A stretch of 64,000 bases of DNA from Haliotis asinina (GCF_037392515.1 NC_090291.1:14324501-14388500), one strand, 5' to 3'; shown: positions 10,701 to 20,809, counted from the first letter of the stretch. Numbers and translations: made by a program. Notes: generated from the sequence alone by a model not told the origin.

Positions 10701-13222
10701 GCCGTACAATGTCTCGATCTTGACGAGGGGTGGTAACACGTGCCTGACCTGGGCGTTGCCGGTCCCTGCTGGTTCCTGTTTGTTGGTATCTGTTAGCAAG
10801 CCTCAGAATGGTCGAATGATGACACCCAAATCGTCGTGCAATGTTTCTGCTTGAAGCGCCGACCTGCAACATACCCAAGGCCTGTTCTCGTTCCTCTGGT
10901 GACAATCTTGGCATGGCGAAAAAACTTTACTTACGAAAGTACTGCGAAAATGAGAACGGTTTTGTGCCGAAGGTCATTTATACCCCTGAACAGCATGCTT
11001 TCTGCATGCAATTTGTGCCCTTCGTGTGTGATGTGCATGAATTTTGTTGTTTTCATGTGATGTGTTCGATGATGTGTTCGAACGATCCGTTTTTTACTGT
11101 AGAGCGTTATTTACGATCTAGTGTGTTATTATCAAAATTCCCACCATTAATTTTCCATTTCCAAAAGATTCTATTGCCTTATTTCAAAATTTACAGGTGG
11201 TGCGTTTTCAGTGATGTTCAGTATACAATGCCTGATTTATGTCGGGTACTTAAGCATGTCGGGTTTCGAAAAAGCATAATTTTCGTAGCGGTTTGTAGAG
11301 TATATGAATTGATGCAGTAATTACGTCTTGTCTTCAGGAAGCCATGCTTGTTGTAAGAGACGATTGACGGCATAGTGAATGAGTGAGTAGTGTTTTACGC
11401 CGTTTGTAATAATAACCCAGCAATATCACGGTAGGTAAGACCAGAAACTAGCGAACGCTTTAACCACTGGACTACATGTACTCCTTTCCCTCCTTGTTCC
11501 CCTTGTTAGTCGCATCTTACGACAAGCATGGGCTTCTGAGACTAATTCTCAGGGATTTTCACGTCGCCGAGCAAGGAAATGAGAATGATACCGCTGTTTT
11601 GTGCAAACAAAAACAATACATTTTGGTGGAAACTATAATAAAAAACGTAAATGTATATTCAACAGTGTTGATCTTGTTTTACCTTTTCACCTTTTCATAT
11701 CATGTCTATAAATTCTTTCACACATGCGATCACTCCAGAAACTGCTGAGTGTAGGCATGAGATGACAACCGTTCACATATGTGTTATTGATGACCCGGAA
11801 CTCCATGGGTCATCCAAAACAACATACTTCTGCTATCATTTTTGTAAATATTGAGGGATTGGGGAGATACATCATAAAAGTGATCTACCTCATGTCTCCT
11901 GTAATCCCAGGTATTCGGACCTTTCCAAGGCCTTTGGCACCGACTATCAGCAAGCTGTCGTACACTACTTGAACCATCAAAGTGAGAAGAGGGTGGGGTA
12001 TGTTGAGGGAGGCTACAGCGGAAGATGGACAATATCAAACCACGACCACGACCTCTTCATCAGTGCATCTGGGAGGATGGGAGGAGCCATTGACAGCCTG
12101 GTTTGGGACAACAAGGAGTTCATCAATGCCTGGGATCACGGCAGAGAGCTTCAGATGGCGACAAATACTCATCCCTACGGGGAATGTTTCAACCCCACAG
12201 AAGCTGGAGGTAGAGATGACGGCATCGGAGCAAGCACCAAGTCCAAGATTATAGATATATCAGCACACGGGAGCACCTTGAAAACAACTGTATGTATTCA
12301 GTTTGTATTGTGTCACTACATTCGTCATACCTCCATACCATTAGAGCAAAAATACAGGAGTGCTTAACTGAGTTCCTCGAGTGTTTATTAAATACAAATC
12401 AGTTAACAAGTAGAGTCATATTTTGAGAATGTTAAATCGCTCCGCAACAAGCCACTCAAGTATATATAGATCGTCGATGAACGGTAAAACACGTGAGATA
12501 AATCACAGGTTATATATACTTTCAGAATGTTGCTCTCGAACAGAAAGGGTCAGATTATGATACGTAAAAATAGGCCCTGTTCCCCAACATCAGCATGTTG
12601 AAAAGCTTGAATGTATCATCTTGTGTTTAAGAATCATCCAGCGTTCTGGTTACGTCATGGCGACCATGAAGCCCCGGGATCGAAAAACAGGGTATGCTCA
12701 GGAGGCGCACCTGCAAGAAACACAGTAGATACTTATGATTACGACTTCTCCAAAAACGTTACTATTGGCTGTGCAGGCATGTCACATTGCATCAAATTTG
12801 AGTCGATGTTCACAATTGCCGGTCAATGGCCGGCAGGAGTTACGTCCCATAATTTTGAAGCACCAACCGGCTACATGACGAAGGACTTTCGTGTCTTGAA
12901 AAGTTTCAATTTGGGCACAGGGCGGATACAGCCTTACGCGAGCAGTCAACCTGTTGTTCTTGCAACATCAGATCTAAAGCATGCTATGGGAGCCTACGCC
13001 CCTGCTGGGCAGGACACGGACCAGCCACACTACTACAGTGGAAAACTCTTCAGCAGTGCCTTTCCCAGCGGAACTGGTAAATGGGGATCGGTGTTTCGAA
13101 AGAATGCTTTCCCACACGGAAGCTCCCACAAATTATTCTATGTCACCTACATTTGTGTTGGAAGCCTTGACCAGGTTTCTGAGTGCCTAAGAAAGGTCCA
13201 TGCCACTTACCCCAAGGTTTAG
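7713..13222 (+). CDS. Secreted protein with bacterial-type tandem helical repeats plus a sandwich-like C-terminal domain (4 exons)
   Basis: Proposed coding exons are 7713-7758, 9137-9341, 11911-12289 and 12632-13222, about 406 residues. Exon 1 encodes a signal peptide, MSLLVTVLAVLPLFVG, ending at a gtacgt donor (phase 1). Exon 2 keeps that phase, though its acceptor has a poor pyrimidine tract; an alternative start is ATG 9142. Exons 2 and 3 join through an AG|G arginine codon in the middle of the second of two repeats, FDPIFYVNTNADL…HWLSKGISEGR and FHSRQYLKRYSDL…AVVHYLNH, which supports that splice strongly. Exons 3 and 4 join in phase 0 (…STLKTT/NHPAFWLRHG) across an AAG acceptor. The C-terminal part (DLFISASGRMGG, LVWDNKEFINAWDHG, TIGCAGMSHCIKF, FEAPTGYM) looks like one beta-rich domain. 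I recall the 'FDPxYYL…YPDL…YxxAxxHW…G…EGR' repeat mainly from bacterial secreted proteins. Substrate unknown. A Tc1 element fills much of intron 2, and SINEs sit in introns 1 and 2. Confidence 0.7.
7945..8190 (+). repeat. Common interspersed repeat in intron 1
   Basis: A near-complete copy running from 'gtgagtgagtggcgttagttttacgcc' through 'cggcgatctgtaaataactgggtctgg', 'gatcaacagcatgatcatcgatc' and 'ccgatcccgctagtcgcc' to the '…atctctacgggtc' end. It lies within the first intron of the secreted-protein gene. Confidence 0.7.
8348..8610. mobile_element. Inverted-repeat foldback element
   Basis: The left arm (about 8348-8426) includes 'tgtagtattgtgctatgttc'. The right arm (about 8546-8610) has the reverse complement 'gaacatagcacaatattaca'. 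Outer parts of the arms ('gacgttt…catgatc') also match. The centre of about 120 bp is unrelated. No ORF of note. It lies in intron 1 of the 7713-13222 gene. Confidence 0.6.
9025..9121 (-). mobile_element. SINE fragment abutting a coding exon
   Basis: The piece 'ggaatcgaacccgggtattc…aaggctaccccatcgctcc' is the tRNA-like head of the SINE in minus orientation. It ends about 15 bp before the proposed exon at 9137, so the acceptor region of that exon is SINE-derived or SINE-adjacent. Confidence 0.7.
9427..9575 (-). mobile_element. Diverged SINE copy in intron 2
   Basis: 'gtgagtgaatttagttttacaccg', 'gatattccagcg' and 'gggaatcgaacccaggtct' mark a minus-orientation, more diverged copy of the same SINE. 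It lies about 130 bp before the Tc1 left end. Confidence 0.6.
9708..11223 (-). mobile_element. Complete Tc1-family transposon with terminal inverted repeats and TA target duplication
   Basis: The element is 1516 bp. The left end reads 'tactgaacatcattgaaaac' followed by 'gcaccacc'; the right end is its near-exact reverse complement, giving terminal inverted repeats of about 28 bp with one mismatch seen. TA dinucleotides flank both ends (9706-9707 and 11224-11225), as expected for the TA target-site duplication of Tc1/mariner elements. It carries one open transposase on the minus strand. It sits antisense inside intron 2 of the secreted-protein gene. Intact ends, target duplication and ORF together suggest recent arrival. 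Confidence 0.93.
9901..10914 (-). CDS. Tc1-family DD34E transposase, open reading frame intact
   Basis: 337 residues, the usual Tc1 size, cutting and pasting its own element at TA sites in the nucleus. The N-terminal part (about residues 1-110) is a paired helix-turn-helix DNA-binding region: LSPEEREQALGML…NIARRFGCHHSTILRL, an RQRPGQARV hook, then a second HTH near ISASTVRRRLRAAGL. The catalytic triad is visible as D150 (VVFSDESRF), D240 (FQHDNARAHTA) and E275 (LSPDLSPIEHLWD), with 34 residues between the last two. The WGGGSIMVWG motif typical of the family is at about 184-193. The ORF is uninterrupted from ATG 10914 to TGA. The nearest flanking gene is on the other strand. Activity is not shown by sequence alone. 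Confidence 0.95.
   Translation of the reverse strand: MPRLSPEEREQALGMLQVGASSRNIARRFGCHHSTILRLANRYQQTGTSRDRQRPGQARVTTPRQDRDIVRRHIRDRTLPAARTANAVQGRRGLISASTVRRRLRAAGLRCRRPYVGPLLTDRHRRERRQWAEQHRVWLLRRWHGVVFSDESRFHLRNADGRLRVWRRRGERYHQDCVVQTDRWGGGSIMVWGEISYHHRTALIVCRGRVNAVYYRDNILQNNVVPFFHQHQDLHTFQHDNARAHTARVSIQYLANNNIPLLHWPALSPDLSPIEHLWDYIGQRLARRPQINNLGELDNALPQEWNAVPQDFIQRLIRSMRRRCTACVAANGGHTRY
11378..11570 (-). mobile_element. SINE copy followed by a repeat fragment
   Basis: 11378-11475 is a diverged minus-orientation SINE ('gaatgagtgagtagtgttttacgcc', 'cagcaatatcacggtagg', 'gcgaacgctttaaccactgg'). From 11500 to 11570 comes a piece of the other common repeat ('ccttgttagtcgcatcttac', 'gacaagcatgggcttctgag'). 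Both lie between the Tc1 right end and exon 3 at 11911. Confidence 0.6.
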
Positions 13223-13245
13223 TAAATCCTAGTGTTCTTGTACTG

Positions 13246-13251
13246 ATTAAA
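13246..13251 (+). terminator. Poly(A) signal ATTAAA
   Basis: ATTAAA lies 24 bp after the TAG stop of the 7713-13222 gene. It is the commonest variant of AATAAA and the only candidate close by. Confidence 0.5.
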
Positions 13252-13363
13252 GTGCTTCAAAAACTCTATTCTGTGCATGAAGTGCCTTGTTTTCTTTCAC
13301 GGTCCATCCTCTGTTAGTTGGTCGGGTTGTTGCCTGAAGCCACAGTCTGCAATGTTATAGGTT

Positions 13364-13545
13364 CATAGTGGCGGTCTGTAAATAATAGAGTCTGGACCAG
13401 GAAATCCAATGACCAATAACATGAGCATCGATCGAAAATCCGGATATGATGACACGTATATACCACCCAATCTCGTTTGTCGCCTCTTACTTTAAGACTG
13501 GGTTACTGAAAATCAATACTATCATAGATATTCACGGGCTTCAAG
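13364..13545 (+). repeat. Common interspersed repeat
   Basis: 'agtggcggtctgtaaataat', 'gagtctggaccagg', 'catgagcatcgatcg' and 'gtttgtcgcctcttac' identify a plus-orientation, 5'-truncated copy. Confidence 0.65.
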
Positions 13546-13971
13546 ACTTGGTATAAAACTTGGTTATACCCGAACTTGGGTAACTTCTCCCTGATTCTAT
13601 ATCAGGTTCTTGTGCTATTCCAGTAGCGTTCTCTTCAAAAGAAGCGGGGCACCTTTGTCAGGTAACCGTAGATAATCCGCTATGCCACAGGACTTGAGAG
13701 ATCAAATACATCATTATTATCTTGCCAATTTGTCAACGTCGGGACAATCAGGTCTGAAATAAATATATATTTTAAGACACTTTGCAATATCGGCTGGCGT
13801 GAACGATCATTTACGTAGTGTCATCTTGATTAGTGAGGTGAGTTCAAATTTAACGTCACAGTATCTCAACTGTAACAAAAGGTCTAAGTAATCCCCTCAG
13901 AACCAGCAACATATAACACTAATGCGCTATCTTAAGGGGTGTGCCGTTAAAATACCATTACCGTGATACAA

Positions 13972-14255
13972 AATGTGACCCATAATATATCACTTTAAAC
14001 GCTAAGTATTGTGACCCAATAATAACTGTCACTTTAAACTCTAAACGTTGTGACCCAATAATAACTATTAGTTTAAACTCTAAACATTGTGACCCAATAA
14101 TAACTGTCACTTTAAACTCTAAACATTCTGACCCAATAATTACTATCACTTTAAACTCTAAACATTGTGACCAAATAATAACTGTCACTTTAAACTCTAA
14201 ACATTGTGACCCAAAAATAACTGTCACTTTAAACTCTAAACATTGTGACTTAATC
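13972..14255. repeat. 39-bp minisatellite, about seven units
   Basis: Units of 39 bp built on 'gtgacccaataataactgtc' plus 'actttaaactctaaacatt' recur with 'gtgaccc' near 14011, 14050, 14089, 14129, 14167, 14206 and 14245. As 39 is divisible by three, the minus strand stays open as a 13-residue repeat. I take this as a by-product of the period. A related two-unit copy lies at about 54360-54425. Confidence 0.85.
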
Positions 14256-16050
14256 AATAACAATACACGTTACACAAAACACACTTCCATAACAACTAGT
14301 GTAGTGACGAGGACAATTACTGGGATAAATGCAGTTTAAAAGGGACAGATTCGCTTTGTTCTTGCTTCATATTAAACTCGACACTCAGCAATGCCCCAAC
14401 TGTATGGCAGTTATAGGTGGTTAAAGCTTCTCGTTTCAAGCCAAAGATCATGGTCCGAAGTCCCCCCCCCCCTCTCCCCCCGTGATATTGCTGAAAATTG
14501 CTAAAAGCGATGAAAGTCACAACTCACACACTATATGAATATATATGAATATGTAGTTTACTTAGTCATTTCGATGAAAGTATAAATATGAAAGTCAAAA
14601 TATTCTTTAGAATCCGCATCGTGACGACTTGTGTCAATATCTGATTAGGAACCTAACCATGGATAGTATTGACACATTGATGACGTCAGGTGGTCTTCTT
14701 TATATGCACCATCAATCCTTTGTATATGTCGAGGTCACGACCATTTTGTTGTCATTCAACGAATTTCAACTGGTAACATGTGCGAAATAGCGGTCATCAT
14801 TGTTGACAATTTTGACAGATCTGAAAAAGCAAAATCCTGTCATTTATCACGTATATTGGCTGTAAAAGACGATGATAAAAATATTGCATTATGTGACAAA
14901 TACTAATGTGGCTGTTACTACAGATGTGTAAAATATGAATACAATGTGATCGATATTGGGCTAAATGATGGTAACTAGCATCAAAAGATGAAAAACAACA
15001 TGGTGTGAGTGCGTTTAGTCGGGAAACTGACAGTGTATAAAAATGTTTCTAGTGAACAGATGTACGTAGTATGTTCAATACAACGATAAAAACGAATTAA
15101 CTCATTCACTCACTCCGCACCATAAACATCTGCAGACTGAAGTAAATAAACATATTTCTTAATTTTCATCATTGTCTTTTATTCAAAACAATTTACTTGG
15201 CTTTCAAAAGGCTACGTAAACATTGACCCATAGATTATGATGTCGGAATGCATCTGATCTTAAATCGAATCTTTTTAACAAAGAAAAGTTTCATCAATAC
15301 AGATACTTTAAACGTCAATCATTTATGTTTCGCATCATGACACCTGGTTTGACATAATTTGAATACCATTGCGAGCACGCTCAGACATGAAATATTCATA
15401 TGACTAAACAATATACTAAATATATGCAAATATATTTGACTATTTTGCGTTTAATATGTAAACAGTGGTCAAAATTTCGTTGGAAATATAACGGAAAAAT
15501 AATGATCGGGTCTTGAGATTTTCCGCGTTATCTACCAAGTACTCTTGATTCATGCATGACTATGCTACAGCTAACGCCCCTTGTGAATTATTTATTTACG
15601 AAATGCCGGCATGTGTCTTGACACGAATCAAAAACAGGTCATTGCGACGAAAAAGAATATTATCAACAGTACTAAGTAAGTGGTTTTGCACCACGTTTAG
15701 CAATATTCCAGCAATATCACGGCGGGGGACACCAGAAGTGGGCTACACATATTGTACCCGTGTGATGCATCTGCAGTATTGACTCAATATACAAAGGTTG
15801 TCACGAAACATCGATTTTGTTAGGAATAAACATCGCTATTGCGACAAACATAATTATATCGTCAGCACGGGTGGCCAAGTCATCTCAGACTTAACGAGTT
15901 GCTTCCCTTGGCACCGCAGAAACCTTCAATCTTGCTTTCGAATTATAGTACGACCAGATTACGTCGAAGTGTTAAACGTCTCAACGTATAAACATGACCT
16001 TCACTCCGTTAGACTTCATTCCACCTAAGATGGAGAGCTTATAGCTGAAA
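14256..16050. other. Intergenic DNA, with a SINE fragment at 15674-15770
   Basis: AT-rich sequence without recognised exons. A C-run occurs at about 14461-14480. The piece at 15674-15770 ('agtaagtggttttgcaccac', 'gcaatatcacggcgggggac') is a truncated minus-orientation SINE. No other content is recognised. Confidence 0.4.
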
Positions 16051-16117
16051 TACTGATGGAAGCGGCGTTAAGATTAAATCACGCACTCATCATGACAATA
16101 AACGCCATCAACGCCTC

Positions 16118-16226
16118 AAATATCATCATAACGATAAATATCATCATAACGATAAATATCATCATTACGAAAAATATCATCATTACGAAAAATATCATCA
16201 TTACGATAAACATCATCATAACCCGA
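16118..16226. repeat. 18-bp tandem repeat
   Basis: Six imperfect units of 'ataaatatcatcataacg' and variants. The period is divisible by three, so both strands stay open as repeats (IIITIN- or MMIFIV-like), which explains the long ORFs here without any gene. Confidence 0.8.
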
Positions 16227-16329
16227 AAGATGATCGATACGTCATTTAGTGAATTAGTTGGAATCGTACATTTGAGCCTACTGTTAAAACGATTTCGCTC
16301 ACATGCATGGTTCATGGTTTAATGACGTT

Positions 16330-17310
16330 GTTACAATCCCGGGCCCCGTTCCACAAAGCTCTCTTATACCAAAAATGTCCTATTTTTTCTCGTGGTGACA
16401 GTCCGAGAAAGCCACATTTTAAAAATGACTATTGCCGGGAAGGCCACATTTCAGTTACATGGATGTAACCGGCAAAGCCACATTTCCAACAGGTTAAGTA
16501 GTTAATGGATTATCGTAACCTGTCAAAAAGTGTACACGCATAACGGGTTGGTGATGGGTAAACAGATTATTACAAGTTTGACACTGGTTTAGCATGTATT
16601 TCAGTGGTTCTGTAATATATCTGTCACATCGGGTTTGTTAGTGCGTCCGATTATGCCATAATGCAGTGCGATAATGGAACATGTGGTGAAGTGATACCCA
16701 TGATTGAACACCGCTGTTAACGTCCGTACCTTTCTTGACATACACATAATGTCTGTTTAAAAGGTTCAAATATTGGGTATATTGGCCAGAGAGATATGTA
16801 TGGCAGAGAGTGTGTGTCTGTAGGGTGTGAGAGACTGGGTGTGGAGTGGGAGTGGTTTCTAGGGTGGGATGGAGACGATGTGTCGGTATTAGGATACTGA
16901 TAAACCTTTCTGATCAGTAGGTTATATCGTTTATACTTTCTGTAATGAAAGGTGCAGTGCAGGTTAAATAACTGACCTTTGGCACACTTCTTATATGTGA
17001 AGAGACACTGCTTATGTACTTATCACTATCTGTTATTATTGTATATAATATACCTATTTTTATATAATATTGTGCTAATTATAGAAACAAAGCATGGAAT
17101 CTGAATAAAATTATGAGGAAACATGTCTTGTTTTGTTCAACGCGGTAACGGTTTTGAATCACATGTTTTGACAGCATAGCCGACAGAGCCACATTCTGCG
17201 TTCACGCAATGATAACTCAGTATTGCCGGGACAGCCGCATCAGCTGATGCCATCTGAGGCTTTCCCGGCCTCCATCCTTTCTCGTAGCATTCGTACTTCG
17301 AGGGGTTTGT
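16330..17310. other. Intergenic DNA with recurring 'gccacattt' motifs
   Basis: Between 16400 and 16490 a motif of the type 'ccgggaaggccacattt' occurs three times, and 'gccgggacagccgcatcagc' plus its approximate reverse complement appear near 17228-17270. They may be the ends of a diverged repeat element, but I cannot define it. No gene is seen. Confidence 0.3.
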
Positions 17311-17319
17311 GAAATGGGG

Positions 17320-17776
17320 TGTATGAGTGAGTTCAGTTATACGTCGCACTCAGCAATATTCCAGCTATATGACGGCGGTCTGTAAATCATCGAGTCGAGA
17401 CCAGACAATCCAATGATTAACAGCATGAGCATCGATCTGTTCAATCGGGAACCGATGATGTGCCAACCAAGTCAGCGAGCCTGACCACCCGATCCCGTTA
17501 GTCGCCGCTTACGACAAGCATACTCGCCTTTTATAGCAAACATGGGTTGTTGGAGGCCTACTATATCACTAAGTATTGTCTACAATCACTAACGCAGGCT
17601 GGGTTCTCTAAACTCATGAGCATCAATCTGCACATTTGTAAACTGATGACATGTGTCAACCAAGTCAGCGAGCCTGACTACCCGATCACGTTAGTCGCCT
17701 CTTACGACAAACATAGTCGCCTTTTATGGCAAGCATGGTTTGCTGAAGGCCTATTCTACCCCGGGACCTTTGTGAA
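17320..17776 (+). repeat. Two tandem copies of the common interspersed repeat
   Basis: A near-complete copy (17320-17560, 'gagtgagttcagttatacgtcgc' to 'ttttatagcaaacatgggttg') is followed directly by a second, 5'-truncated copy (about 17600-17776, 'catgagcatcaatctgcaca' to 'attctaccccgggacc'). They are the best-preserved examples of this family in the window. Confidence 0.8.
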
Positions 17777-17779
17777 ATG

Positions 17780-19015
17780 GAACCCAGGTCAATTGTGTTT
17801 TATCATAAACATTTTTCTAACATGCTTCACTTGCTCTTCAGCTATTTTCAACAGCAATGTATGTCACGATCGGTATCGCTGGCGATCGTTTGCTCAAAAT
17901 AGTTCGTAAGTAATTAAACGGTGGATTAAGAGTCAAGTTTTTTCCCCGATTCCTGAATGTTAGTTGACTGAAATAAAATTTATAAATTTCTGCAACATGT
18001 CTATGACACGAAACTATTGTATTGACATAAGGCACGCAATTCAGACATATACTGGTGTCTAACTACCTGTACCCTGCGTTTTCGGTTCTTTGATTGATCC
18101 AGTTCTGGTCTACTGAACATGCTATTAAACACTGGCACCACTTTGTGACTAGTTGAATGGCCATTGTGTACAGTAATTAGTGTCACTAAGCGCGCGCGTG
18201 TGTGTGTTTAAATTGTCCATTAAATTTAGACACAGTCAAGTTATTCGAATATTTAAAGGAAAAATTCTAATGATACTAGGTGTACGCCAAAAAAAGACAG
18301 GTGTATTGTCTTCACCGATGGCAACATTGTGTACATGTCTTCCCATTCACGCGATCAATCGATCGATCGATTTAAAACAATGACGTCTTCATGGGATTAA
18401 AAACGAAAACTTTTAAGTAATTCTACAATAATATCAGTAGCCGTATCTCACATTCTTGAAATTAGGACGGAGTGCGGATTAAGGTTCAGTTTAGCATACA
18501 TAGTTGTCATTTTTAGCCTCGACATGGTCCATGATAAAGTGAAGTATTATTGTCCCGTCAACTGAACCATCTGCCGTAATCAACCAATGCCAGGTAAGGC
18601 CCTTTACAGGTAAATATTTGTGACACTCCCAGATAAACACGTACTTGACACCAGCACTGTCACTCTGTGAACAGTGTTCGACACATGCTCAACTGCGGAA
18701 CATGAATACGCCTTAATTAACCCCAATCTGTATCGATTGACTTAAGAGAATTTCCATGTAGATGAATACACGACAATGTACATGCTCTCCGATGCGTTAG
18801 AATTCTTCTAAATTACATAAATAAGATTACGTGTTTGAAAACAATGGGATTAAACCATCGTGTATTATTCTCTGCATAGCTGTTTGATGTTCACGGTTAC
18901 ATTATATATTTTTCAAAGACAAAACAAGCTATGCATTAGGCACCCTGGTAATGAACGTAATCATGTATTTAACACAAGTATACTAGTCGTACGGATGACT
19001 GATAAACAACAAAGA
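17780..19015. other. Intergenic DNA without recognised genes
   Basis: No exon, RNA gene or mobile element could be supported. Small features are a GC/GT-rich patch at 18190-18210 and 'gatcaatcgatcgatcgat' at 18353-18372. Confidence 0.35.
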
Positions 19016-19020
19016 GAGTT

Positions 19021-19150
19021 CTATGGATATACAATGTTTTTATTATAAAATTAATATAAGCAACGTTTCGGTGTAGCTACTGGCGCCGTTATCAAGCATG
19101 CTACACCGAAACGTTGCTTATATTCGCTAAGACGTTGTATATCCATATAG
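19021..19150. repeat. Long perfect-stem hairpin with 'gcaacgtttcggtgtagc' arms
   Basis: Inner arms 19053-19077 and 19100-19124 are exact reverse complements over 25 bp. Outer arms ('ctatggatatacaatg' and 'cgttgtatatccatatag') also pair. The loop reads 'tactggcgccgttatcaagcat'. The sharp symmetry suggests the terminus of a mobile element or a foldback element. I see no protein gene attached and no hammerhead core. Confidence 0.75.
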
Positions 19151-19154
19151 CTAT

Positions 19155-20150
19155 CCAAATTATTAATCACACAAACTTATAAATCCCACGAAACCGGTTA
19201 ACAAATACAGACATCGAGGTGATATAATAAAGGAACTTTTGAACACATTGTTATCATACGTTGTTCATCATTGTGTCATGCTTGACTTTGTTTTCTTATT
19301 TACGTAAATATGTAGCACATACCGGTACTGGCGATATGGGTTTGTTTTGCACCGTTGCTTATTATTGAGCGAGTGTGTCAAAGTTTTATTTATGCTTGCG
19401 TGGTTTGAATTCTAATCGAAATATCAGAAAGTGGTAAATATGTAGAAATACTTTGTCTTTCGGGAGCAAACAGGCAATCCTGTGATCAGGACCCGTTCAC
19501 ACCCATGTTATGTTTGAACGAGATTCTTATGAAAGATGAAGTTCCTAAAACATTTATCCAGTCGCAGAAGACTGATTTGAAAACTGCGGATTGTTATCAT
19601 TCTGAATAAAGACTGAGCAAAGACATCTGATACCAGATGGCTTGGAGGATATTTTGTGACATGGTGAAATATTCATCCAAATATGGTTATTTTTTTATTA
19701 TGGTTAATTTTTGTGTTTGGTATTTTGAAGCATTCCGATTAATATTAATATCATGACAAAATTTACGTTTAATGTTCAAGCATGATATACATCATATTTG
19801 TTTTTATTAATATATAAATACACTTAAAGTATTGTCTTTTCAGCTTGGATAATGGAAGCATACATGATGCGTAACGTTTAAAGAACTCTTCAAATAACAA
19901 ATCTAACCTTTTTGGAGTTAGTAACAGCTAGTGGGTTCATAATCAAAGCAACGTTTTCAATAACTAAACTGCGTATGTCAACTAAATGTGATGTGTGACT
20001 TATCCTGACTGCCTAGTACAACGTGTGATAAATGCATACATTCTAAACACTAAGAACACATACTGTGCTGTGTCCCCTTACAAAGAACATGGCCTGTTAT
20101 GAGTCCCGATGTGCTTCTAAAGCACTAGAGTGCGTCATAAACAACGAAAT
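19155..20150. other. AT-rich intergenic DNA
   Basis: Nothing recognised besides AT-rich low-complexity sequence near 19690-19830. Confidence 0.35.
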
Positions 20151-20160
20151 GCCTGTCGGT

Positions 20161-20168
20161 TATATAAG
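20161..20168 (+). promoter_or_regulatory. TATA box
   Basis: 'tatataag' lies about 40 bp before the in-frame ATG at 20203, a plausible position for a core promoter with a very short 5' UTR. Confidence 0.4.
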
Positions 20169-20202
20169 CCTTAGTCGATGTCGGCCCTTCATCCTGACAA
20201 TT

Positions 20203-20622
20203 ATGGATTTCATGGACGTTTCATCATCACCTTCATCCCTAATGGACTCGAGCTTGATGGACGCTCTTCACGGGATAGAACCCTTGTCAGTCTCCACGCC
20301 TACACCGACAACGACATTGGCTCATCCACCCCCAGTGCCAACACCTCTACCTCCACAACAGCCAGCTCAAGTACCTGACCAGCAGAATCATCTTCCGCCT
20401 CTTCATCCCAACCTGCAGAGGCTGGTGGAAACAGTGCTGTGTAGGATCTGTTTCAAAGCGGCACCGTCGACAAAGATGGACTCCGTACCTCATGCGGTTC
20501 ACTACACGTGTATGTATTGTGGAGATATTGAGATGAAGCGTTTCGCTGACAAACATAACGTGCTGTGTTCTGGAATGGCTGTCTTCCGAGCATTTGAACT
20601 CTGCTGTGAATGTCATCTGTAA
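20203..20622 (+). CDS. Possible single-exon gene: Pro-rich region plus Cys-rich, zinc-finger-like tail
   Basis: 139 residues from ATG 20203, chosen because it follows the TATA box; the frame is open further upstream. Residues 1-30 are Ser/Met/Asp-rich (MDFMDVSSSPSSLMDSSLMD). Residues about 35-65 are Thr/Pro/Gln-rich and low in complexity. The last 65 residues hold CRIC…YTCMYC…LC…LCCEC, three or four Cys pairs that could bind zinc. I recognise no named domain. An imperfect copy of the 3' half follows at 20640-20805, so the Cys-rich part was once duplicated in tandem. No introns are visible. It could be a small gene, a terminal exon or a retained fragment. Confidence 0.4.
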   Translation: MDFMDVSSSPSSLMDSSLMDALHGIEPLSVSTPTPTTTLAHPPPVPTPLPPQQPAQVPDQQNHLPPLHPNLQRLVETVLCRICFKAAPSTKMDSVPHAVHYTCMYCGDIEMKRFADKHNVLCSGMAVFRAFELCCECHL

Positions 20623-20639
20623 AGACTGCAGATATTTTT

Positions 20640-20805
20640 ATCCACTTTTAGATCCATTTACCGAGCAGTACCGTCAACAAAGACGCGCCCCTGACGGTTG
20701 ACTACACCTAAATGCATTGCGGGTCTCCAACAAACATACCGTTTAGTGTTCTATGGCTGTCTTCCGTTCATTTGAAATCTGCTGTGAATGTTATCTGTAA
20801 GACTG
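20640..20805 (+). repeat. Degenerate tandem copy of the 20203-20622 3' end
   Basis: 'gcagtaccgtcaacaaagac', 'tctatggctgtcttccg', 'catttgaaatctgctgtgaa' and 'tgttatctgtaagactg' match the Cys-rich end of the upstream ORF in order, with losses. The copy is not open in any one frame. Confidence 0.6.
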
Positions 20806-20809
20806 TGGT

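Noticed and set aside
12526-12563. Micro-exon after 'actttcag' in the secreted-protein gene
   Set aside because: Would break the phase; joining 12289 directly to 12632 gives a smooth protein and keeps frame.
13958-14263. Repeat protein on the minus strand (13-residue repeat)
   Set aside because: The open frame follows from a 39-bp unit divisible by three; there is no start context, splice signal or composition of a real protein.
16079-16322. ORFs on both strands with IIITIN or MMIFIV repeats
   Set aside because: Produced by an 18-bp tandem repeat; open on both strands.
19053-19124. Hammerhead ribozyme
   Set aside because: 'ccgaaac' is present but the CUGANGA core is absent; only the hairpin is supported.
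20347-20616. Minus-strand 89-residue ORF
   Set aside because: Antisense shadow of the plus-strand ORF at 20203-20622.
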